Under the pieces are notes generated by a model that made no database searches, was not told the origin of the DNA, and was given only the letters and a program-made list of their open reading frames with translations. Positions 6,035 to 10,549 of a stretch of 10,549 nucleotides of DNA are shown in pieces. The stretch covers positions 1 to 10,549 of the forward strand of contig JAFBAD010000182.1 of the NCBI GenBank assembly GCA_019247975.1, read 5' to 3'. Numbering within the stretch: position 1 is the stretch's first letter; each line of letters starts with the position of its first letter. Source of the DNA: Acidimicrobiia bacterium (lineage in GTDB: Bacteria; Actinomycetota; Acidimicrobiia; Acidimicrobiales; Iamiaceae). A program made the position numbers and the translations under genes.

Positions 6035-7221
6035 ACCTGGACTGGTTGATCTCGGTCGACGACCACATCCTCGAGCCGCCCCACCTCTGGACGAGTCGGG
6101 TCGCGAAGAAGGACCAGGACAAGGCACCGCACATGGAGGTGCGCGACGGCGTCGAGGGGTGGGTCTACGACGACCGGTTCATGCCGAGCTCCGGGCTCAG
6201 CGCGGTGGCCGGCAAGACCAAGGAGGAGTTCAGCCCCGAGCCGCTCCCCTACGCCGAGATGCGCCCGGGTTGCTACGACTCGAAGGCCCGCATCGCGGAC
6301 ATGGACCAGGCCGGCATCCTCGCCTCGCTCTGCTTTCCGACCATCACCCGCTTCTGCGGGCAGCTCTTCATGGAGTCGGGCGACCGCGAGTTCGGTCTGG
6401 AGTGCCTGAAGATCTACAACGACTGGCTGGTCGAGGAGTGGTGCGCCGCCGCGCCCGGTCGGTACATCCCGCTGATGCTCATTCCGATGTGGGACCCGCA
6501 GGCAGCGGCCGAGGAGATGGGCCGCATGGCCGACCGCGGCGTGACCGCGTTCGCGTTCTCGGAGAACCCGGCGCCGCTCGGCCTGCCGACCATCCACGAC
6601 GCCGGTCACTACTGGGACCCGGTCATGTCGGCGGCGGACGAGCTCGGCATGGTCGCGTCGATGCACGTCGGTTCCTCGTCGCAGGTGCCGCAGATCGCGC
6701 CGGACTCCCCGTTCATGGCCAACCTGGCGTGGGGCGCGATCCGGACCTCGGGAGCGATGCTCTCGTGGATCTTCAGCGGCATGTTCCTGCGCTACCCGAA
6801 CCTGAAGATCGCGCTGTCCGAGGGCGAGATCGGCTGGATGCCGTACTTCCTCGAGCGGGCCGAGCAGGTGCTCGACAAGCAGCGCTTCTGGGTGATGAAG
6901 GGCCAGAAGTTCATGGACCACGCCACCACCGACGTGAACCTCGACGAGCTCGACATCCGCCAGACGTTCCGCGACCACGTCTTCGGGTGCTTCATCGAGG
7001 ACCACCACGGCATCGCCAGCCTCGACGAGATCGGCGTCGACAACGTGATGTGCGAGACCGACTACCCGCACTCCGACTCGACCTGGCCGGATTGCATCGG
7101 CACCGCCCGCCGCGTGATCAAGGCGCTGCCCGAGGACGTCCAGTACAAGCTCCTGCGGGGCAACGCCGAGCGGCTCTACCGGTTCACCCCGGCCGAGCCG
7201 CCGGTCGCGGTCGGCGCGTGA
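6031..7221 (+). CDS. Amidohydrolase-2 family metal-dependent hydrolase
   Basis: This 396-residue protein belongs to the ACMSD/LigW-like amidohydrolase-2 group, TIM-barrel enzymes that hydrolyse or decarboxylate substrates with a divalent metal. The N-terminal metal motif is 'VDDHILEPP' (9-17), a D-x-H form rather than H-x-H. His212 in 'MHVGSSS' and Asp344 in 'ETDYPHSD' are the other likely ligands, and 'SEGEIGWMPYFLER' (263-276) is a family hallmark. Close relatives are abundant in actinobacterial lipid and steroid degradation clusters, mostly without assigned function. They could act as ring- or lactone-opening hydrolases or as decarboxylases. The start at ATG 6031 is supported by GGGGAG 5 nt upstream. 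It overlaps the ferredoxin gene by 4 nt. The fold is confident; the reaction is unknown. Confidence 0.88.
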   Translation: MNLDWLISVDDHILEPPHLWTSRVAKKDQDKAPHMEVRDGVEGWVYDDRFMPSSGLSAVAGKTKEEFSPEPLPYAEMRPGCYDSKARIADMDQAGILASLCFPTITRFCGQLFMESGDREFGLECLKIYNDWLVEEWCAAAPGRYIPLMLIPMWDPQAAAEEMGRMADRGVTAFAFSENPAPLGLPTIHDAGHYWDPVMSAADELGMVASMHVGSSSQVPQIAPDSPFMANLAWGAIRTSGAMLSWIFSGMFLRYPNLKIALSEGEIGWMPYFLERAEQVLDKQRFWVMKGQKFMDHATTDVNLDELDIRQTFRDHVFGCFIEDHHGIASLDEIGVDNVMCETDYPHSDSTWPDCIGTARRVIKALPEDVQYKLLRGNAERLYRFTPAEPPVAVGA

Positions 7222-7409
7222 TCCTCGTCGATCGCGACCGGTGCATCGGCAGCGGCATGTGCTCGGTCTACGCGGCGTCGACCTTCTCGCAGGACGAGGA
7301 GGCGAAGGCGGTGGTGCTGGACCCGACCGGTGACGCCCCGGACGCGATCCGCAACGCGATCGAGGCGTGTCCCACGCGGGCGCTCCGACTGACCGACGAA
7401 GAGGGGTGA
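7218..7409 (+). CDS. Small 3Fe-4S-type ferredoxin, probable P450 redox partner
   Basis: This 63-residue protein starts at GTG 7218, overlapping the amidohydrolase stop as GTGA. It has Cys9 and Cys15 in 'CIGSGMC' and Cys51 in 'EACPTRAL'. The position where a fourth cluster cysteine would sit (residue 12) is Ser, the pattern of the single-cluster 3Fe-4S ferredoxins encoded beside actinobacterial P450s. It would pass electrons singly from a ferredoxin reductase to the P450 at 8188-9429. No reductase gene is in the window. The order ferredoxin, SDR, P450 with overlaps or a 2-nt gap supports coordinated expression. Confidence 0.9.
   Translation: MILVDRDRCIGSGMCSVYAASTFSQDEEAKAVVLDPTGDAPDAIRNAIEACPTRALRLTDEEG
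7401..7406 (+). promoter_or_regulatory. Ribosome binding site of the SDR
   Basis: GAGGGG lies 5 nt before ATG 7412 and supports that start. The alternative GTG at 7406 would leave almost no spacing to a usable site. Confidence 0.5.
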
Positions 7410-7411
7410 GC

Positions 7412-8191
7412 ATGCTGCTCGAGGGCAAGAAGGCGATCGTCACCGGAGCGGGGTCGGGGGTCGGCCGGGCCTCCGCGCTGCACTTCGTGGCGGAGGGCGC
7501 ACAGGTGCTGTGCGCGGATCTCGACGAGGACTCGGCGAAGGAGACCGTGCGTCTGGTCGAGGAGGCAGGCGGCTCCGCGGTCCCCTTCGGGGTCGACGTG
7601 TCGAAGGAGCCCGAAGTGGAGGCGATGATCGCCGCCGCAGCCGAGCAGTTCGGGCGGCTCGACGTCCTCTACAACAACGTCGGCATCCCCACGCCGCGGC
7701 TGGGCAGCGTGCTCGAGGATCACACCGCGGCCGACTTCGAGCGGCTGTTCGCGGTGAACGTGGGTGGCGTCTTCTACGGCTGCAAGCACGCCGTGCTCCG
7801 GTTCAAGGAACAGGGCTCCGGCGGCGCCATCGTCAACACCGGGTCCGTCGCCGGGCTCGTCGGCTGGGGTGGCACCGTCTACGGCGCGACCAAGGGCGCG
7901 GTGCACCAGCTGACCAAGGCGGTCGCCATCGAGGGGGCGCCGTTCGGGATCCGGGTGAACGCGATCTGCCCGGCCGGCATGCCGTACACCGGGTTCATGG
8001 CGGCGGGCGGCATCGACCTGCCCGAGGACTCGCTGGCCGACGTGGCGGCGTCGGTGGGTGCCAGCCACCCGCTCGGCCGGCCGATCACCGCCGAGGACTG
8101 CGCGGCCGCGGCCGCGTTCCTCGCGTCGGACTCGGCGCTCAACATCACCGGCGTGCTGCTGCCGGTGGACGGGGGCTACGTCGCACGATGA
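7412..8191 (+). CDS. Short-chain dehydrogenase/reductase (SDR)
   Basis: This 259-residue classical SDR would interconvert an alcohol and a ketone or aldehyde. It carries the Rossmann motif TGAGSGVG (11-18), Asp36 at the end of strand 2 (favouring NAD(H) over NADP(H)), 'NNVG' (88-91, usually NNAG), Ser145, Tyr157 and Lys161 (YGATK), and 'ICPAGMPYTGF' (185-195). All catalytic residues are present. ATG 7412 is 2 nt after the ferredoxin stop, and GTG 7406 is a less likely alternative. It overlaps the P450 gene by 4 nt (ATGA). Its placement between ferredoxin and P450 suggests it oxidises the P450 hydroxylation product, though this is inferred from position alone. Confidence 0.93.
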   Translation: MLLEGKKAIVTGAGSGVGRASALHFVAEGAQVLCADLDEDSAKETVRLVEEAGGSAVPFGVDVSKEPEVEAMIAAAAEQFGRLDVLYNNVGIPTPRLGSVLEDHTAADFERLFAVNVGGVFYGCKHAVLRFKEQGSGGAIVNTGSVAGLVGWGGTVYGATKGAVHQLTKAVAIEGAPFGIRVNAICPAGMPYTGFMAAGGIDLPEDSLADVAASVGASHPLGRPITAEDCAAAAAFLASDSALNITGVLLPVDGGYVAR

Positions 8192-9429
8192 GCGGGGCGC
8201 AGCTCCTCGATCGGGAGCGCATCAAGGAGCTGTTCGACCTGCGGGCCAACACGCTGTCGTTCACCGGCGGCCTCCAGGCGATCGACCCGTACCCGCTGTG
8301 GCACGAGCTGCGGGCCTCCGGTCCGGTGCACCCCGGCACCGTGCACGAGCTGTGCGGCCTCGAGGGCGACCTGTTCTGGCACGGCCTCCCCGAGCCCGAC
8401 CGCACCCACTTCTCGGCCTTCTCGTTCGCCGCCTGCGACCACGCGCACCGCACACCCGAGGTGTTCGCCTCGTCGCCGGGCGCCGTCGACACCGAGGGCG
8501 ACGTCGGTTACGAGTCGAGCATGCTGGCCATGGGCGGTGTGCAGCACCGGCGCTACCGGGCGCTCGTGCAGCCGTCGTTCGTACCGGCCAAGGCGCAGTG
8601 GTGGATCGGCAAGTGGATCGACGAGACGGTCAACGCGCTCATCGACTCGTTCGTCGACCAGGGCTCGGCCGAGCTCAACGTCGACTTCTGCGCGGCGATC
8701 CCGGTGCTGACGATCACCGGCAGCTTCGGCATCGACGTGGCCCGCGCCCTCGACGTGCGCGAGAAGCTGCGGGACCCGAGCGCGGTCGCCGACATCGTGG
8801 CGCCGATCGTCGAGGCCCGCCGGAGCGACCCGCAGGACGACCTGCTGTCGGTCCTCGCGCAGGCCGAGGTCAGCGACGAGGACGGCACCCACCGTCTGAC
8901 CGACGCCGAGATCCACTCGTTCGCCTACCTGCTGCTGGCCGCCGGGTCGGGCACGACGTGGAAGCAGATGGGCATCACGCTCGCCGCGCTGCTGACACGA
9001 CCCGACCTGCTCGACGCCGTGCGGAACGACCGGGCCCTGCTGAAGTCGGCCATCGAGGAGTCGGTCCGCTGGGAGGCGACCGACCCGATGTTCTCCCGCT
9101 GGGTGGTGGAGGACACCGAGCTCGAGGGCGTCGCCATGCCGAGGGGCTCGGTGCTCCACCTCTGCCTCGGTGCCGGCAACCGCGACCCCGAGCGGTGGGA
9201 GCGGCCCGACGAGTACGACCCCCGCCGGTCGCCGAAGCCGGCGATGGGCTTCGGTGGCGGGCCCCACATCTGCCTCGGCATGCACGTCGCCCGGGCCGAG
9301 ATGTTCGTGGGGATCAGCGCGCTGCTCGATAGGTTGCCGAACCTGCGGCTCGACCCCGACGCGCCGCCGCCCGAGCTGGTGGGGTTCTACGAGCGGGGCG
9401 TGACCGAGATCCCGGTGCTGTTCGGATGA
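8188..9429 (+). CDS. Cytochrome P450 with atypical I-helix motif
   Basis: This 413-residue soluble P450 starts at ATG 8188 (ATGA overlap with the SDR stop). It has a C-helix 'HRRYR' (120-124), the ExxR motif E291-R294 in 'EESVRWE', and the haem loop 'FGGGPHICLG' (355-364) with ligand Cys362. The I-helix reads 'AAGSGTT' (251-257). The conserved Thr256 is kept, but the acidic residue normally before it (AGxE/D-T) is Gly255. The stretch between 'SFGIDVARALD' (179-189) and 'RRSDPQDDLLS' (211-221) looks about 20 residues shorter than in common bacterial P450s, suggesting reduced F/G helices over the substrate entrance. The ferredoxin at 7218 is the likely electron donor. It probably hydroxylates a hydrophobic substrate; regiochemistry and substrate are unknown. 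Confidence 0.92.
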   Translation: MSGAQLLDRERIKELFDLRANTLSFTGGLQAIDPYPLWHELRASGPVHPGTVHELCGLEGDLFWHGLPEPDRTHFSAFSFAACDHAHRTPEVFASSPGAVDTEGDVGYESSMLAMGGVQHRRYRALVQPSFVPAKAQWWIGKWIDETVNALIDSFVDQGSAELNVDFCAAIPVLTITGSFGIDVARALDVREKLRDPSAVADIVAPIVEARRSDPQDDLLSVLAQAEVSDEDGTHRLTDAEIHSFAYLLLAAGSGTTWKQMGITLAALLTRPDLLDAVRNDRALLKSAIEESVRWEATDPMFSRWVVEDTELEGVAMPRGSVLHLCLGAGNRDPERWERPDEYDPRRSPKPAMGFGGGPHICLGMHVARAEMFVGISALLDRLPNLRLDPDAPPPELVGFYERGVTEIPVLFG

Positions 9430-9434
9430 GGAGG
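9428..9434 (+). promoter_or_regulatory. Strong ribosome binding site of the DDN-like gene
   Basis: GAGGAGG begins within the P450 stop codon and lies 8 nt before ATG 9443. It is the best Shine-Dalgarno match I see in the cluster, so this gene may be translated independently of the P450. Confidence 0.6.
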
Positions 9435-9442
9435 CTGCGCGG

Positions 9443-9871
9443 ATGAGCGGCGACTGGCAGAACCCCGACTACTCGCTGCTCGGCGACGAGCACGTGCGCC
9501 GCTACCGCGAGACGGACGGTGAGGTCGGCTACGAGTGGAACGGCGCGCCCACGTTGCTCCTCACGACGACCGGCCGCCGCAGCGGCGAGGCTCGCACCTC
9601 GGCGCTCATCTACGGGCGCGACGGTGACGACTACGTCATCGTCGGGTCGGTGGGCGGCTCGCCCAAGGATCCCGCCTGGTACCTGAACCTCACCGCCGAC
9701 CCGCACGCCTCGATCCAGGTGAAGGGCGACCGCTTCGACGTGACCGCGCGGGTCGCGTCGCCGGAGGAGAAGCCGCGGCTGTGGGCGATCATGCAGGACA
9801 TCTGGCCCAACTACGACGTGTACCAGTCGCGCACCGATCGTGAGATCCCGGTCGTCGTCCTGACCCCGTGA
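9443..9871 (+). CDS. DDN-like F420-dependent nitroreductase family protein
   Basis: This 142-residue protein matches the deazaflavin (F420)-dependent nitroreductase family, small split-barrel proteins common in actinobacteria. It shows 'LLLTTTGRRSGEARTSALIY' (38-57), 'GGSPKDPAWYLNL' (71-83) and the terminal 'YQSRTDREIPVVVL' (127-140), the family's usual order and length. Members reduce quinones, enones or nitro compounds using F420H2, and for many the physiological substrate is unknown. In this cluster it could reduce an enone or quinone intermediate or protect against one (inference). It overlaps the downstream regulator by 4 nt (GTGA). The family is confident; dependence on F420 rather than FMN is inferred from the family. 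Confidence 0.9.
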   Translation: MSGDWQNPDYSLLGDEHVRRYRETDGEVGYEWNGAPTLLLTTTGRRSGEARTSALIYGRDGDDYVIVGSVGGSPKDPAWYLNLTADPHASIQVKGDRFDVTARVASPEEKPRLWAIMQDIWPNYDVYQSRTDREIPVVVLTP

Positions 9872-10491
9872 GCCGCAAGGCTGCGACCCCGCGCCGCAGC
9901 GGCACCCGCGGCCCGGCCAACACCGAGGCGCTGCTCGCCGCCGCGCACCGCCTCGTCATGGACCGGGGGGCGGACTTCACGACGCAGGATCTCATCAAGG
10001 AAGCCGACGTCGCGCTCCAGACCTTCTACCGCCACTTCGGGGGGAAGGACCAGATCCTCATCGCGGTCTTGGCCGATCTGATCGCGGGCCACTGCGCGTC
10101 CTTGGAGAAGCGCACTGCGACCATCGACGACCCGGTCGAGCGTCTGCACGTGTACATCGCCGAGACGCTGCAGACCCTCGTCGGCCGCGACCGCACCACC
10201 GCGGGCGCTCGGTTCATGACCTCCCAGCACTGGCGCCTCCACCAGGAGCTGCCCGACGAGCTGGCGCAGGCGACCAAGCCGTTCGCCGACCTCGTGCAGC
10301 GCGAGCTCGAGGTCGCCCGTGACGCCGGCGTGCTGTCCCCCCGCTCCCCCGAGCGCGACGCGTGGATCATCAACAAGCTCGTGATGGCCGTGTTCCACCA
10401 CTACGCGTTCGTCGAGGACGACCCCGACGCCTCCACCATCGCGGACGACGTCTGGCAGTTCTGCCTCGCCGCCGTCGGCGGCGCCCCCTGA
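9868..10491 (+). CDS. TetR-family transcriptional regulator
   Basis: This 207-residue protein starts at GTG 9868, overlapping the DDN-like stop as GTGA. A basic N-terminal tail (about residues 2-14) precedes a TetR helix-turn-helix: 'NTEALLAAAHRLVMDRG' (18-34), 'FTTQDLIKEADVALQTFYRH' (37-56), then 'FGGKDQILIAVL' (57-68). The rest is the helical ligand-binding and dimerisation domain, whose sequence does not reveal the ligand. TetR proteins usually repress from palindromic sites and let go on binding a pathway metabolite, often an acyl-CoA in lipid catabolism. The palindromes at 232-248 and 4514-4530 are the obvious targets. As the last gene of the second unit it would then repress its own expression (inference). 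Confidence 0.92.
   Translation: MSRKAATPRRSGTRGPANTEALLAAAHRLVMDRGADFTTQDLIKEADVALQTFYRHFGGKDQILIAVLADLIAGHCASLEKRTATIDDPVERLHVYIAETLQTLVGRDRTTAGARFMTSQHWRLHQELPDELAQATKPFADLVQRELEVARDAGVLSPRSPERDAWIINKLVMAVFHHYAFVEDDPDASTIADDVWQFCLAAVGGAP
10467..10483 (+). terminator. GC-only hairpin at the end of the TetR gene
   Basis: CGCCGCC and GGCGGCG form a perfect 7-bp stem with a GTC loop, lying in the last codons of the regulator and just before the converging gene. There is no T-tract, so it is at best a U-less terminator. In a GC-rich Ala/Gly-coding stretch it may also be coincidence. Confidence 0.2.
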
Positions 10492-10498
10492 TCGTCGA

Positions 10499-10549
10499 CT
10501 AGCCGAAGCGGCGGACCTCGGCGGCGAGCAGCCCCTCCCACCAGTGGGC
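10499..10549 (-). CDS. C-terminal end of an unidentified converging gene
   Basis: On the minus strand an open frame enters from the right edge and ends at TAG (complement of 10499-10501), giving 16 codons AHWWEGLLAAEVRRFG. The composition is protein-like (a Trp pair followed by an amphipathic helix) and the stop lies 7 nt from the TetR stop, a normal convergent arrangement. There is too little sequence to name a family. Confidence 0.4.
   Translation of the reverse strand, partial: AHWWEGLLAAEVRRFG

Noticed and set aside
4527..6134. Minus-strand open frame of 535 codons opposite the aldehyde dehydrogenase
   Set aside because: Antisense shadow of a gene with all catalytic residues; low-complexity composition and no domain seen.
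6001..7443. Minus-strand open frame of 480 codons opposite the amidohydrolase and ferredoxin
   Set aside because: Runs across several well-supported plus-strand genes and has the biased composition of a reverse-complement frame.

Overview
The window looks like a chromosomal catabolic gene cluster from a high-GC actinomycete (GC roughly 70% by eye, not counted). The evidence is strong G/C bias at third codon positions, frequent GTG starts, many 4-nt GTGA/ATGA gene overlaps, an F420-type DDN-like protein, and a P450 paired with a small ferredoxin. The set of families fits Mycobacteriales or Acidimicrobiia-type steroid and terpenoid degraders. Genus cannot be decided from the sequence.

Layout. 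A truncated minus-strand gene (1-229, probable APH/EcKL-type phosphotransferase) faces away from the main cluster. From about 253 to 10491 there are eleven tightly packed plus-strand genes with no gap over 25 bp. The first block (253-4517) encodes an acyl-CoA synthetase, a family III CoA-transferase, a DUF35 zinc-ribbon/OB protein and a thiolase-fold protein with no visible nucleophilic cysteine, resembling the Ltp2-type steroid side-chain aldolase. The second block (4533-10491) encodes an aldehyde dehydrogenase, an amidohydrolase-2 family protein, a 3Fe-4S-type ferredoxin, an SDR, a cytochrome P450, a DDN-like deazaflavin protein and a TetR-family regulator. A minus-strand gene end (10499-10549) converges on the regulator.

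Regulation. A perfect 17-bp palindrome (4514-4530) sits 2 bp before the aldehyde dehydrogenase ATG. A related 17-bp element (232-248) lies between the divergent first two genes, 2 bp before the ATG of the minus-strand gene. The two match at 13 of 17 positions and all four differences are transitions. Neither of those two ATGs has a visible Shine-Dalgarno sequence. The simplest reading is a common operator for the TetR regulator at the end of the cluster, controlling three transcription units.

How the genes may work together (inference). The P450 and ferredoxin would hydroxylate a hydrophobic substrate, and the SDR and aldehyde dehydrogenase would oxidise alcohol and aldehyde intermediates. 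The ligase and CoA-transferase would form CoA thioesters. The DUF35/Ltp2-like pair would cleave a beta-hydroxyacyl-CoA by retro-aldol reaction. No acyl-CoA dehydrogenase or enoyl-CoA hydratase is present here, so those steps would have to be encoded elsewhere. The substrate is unknown.
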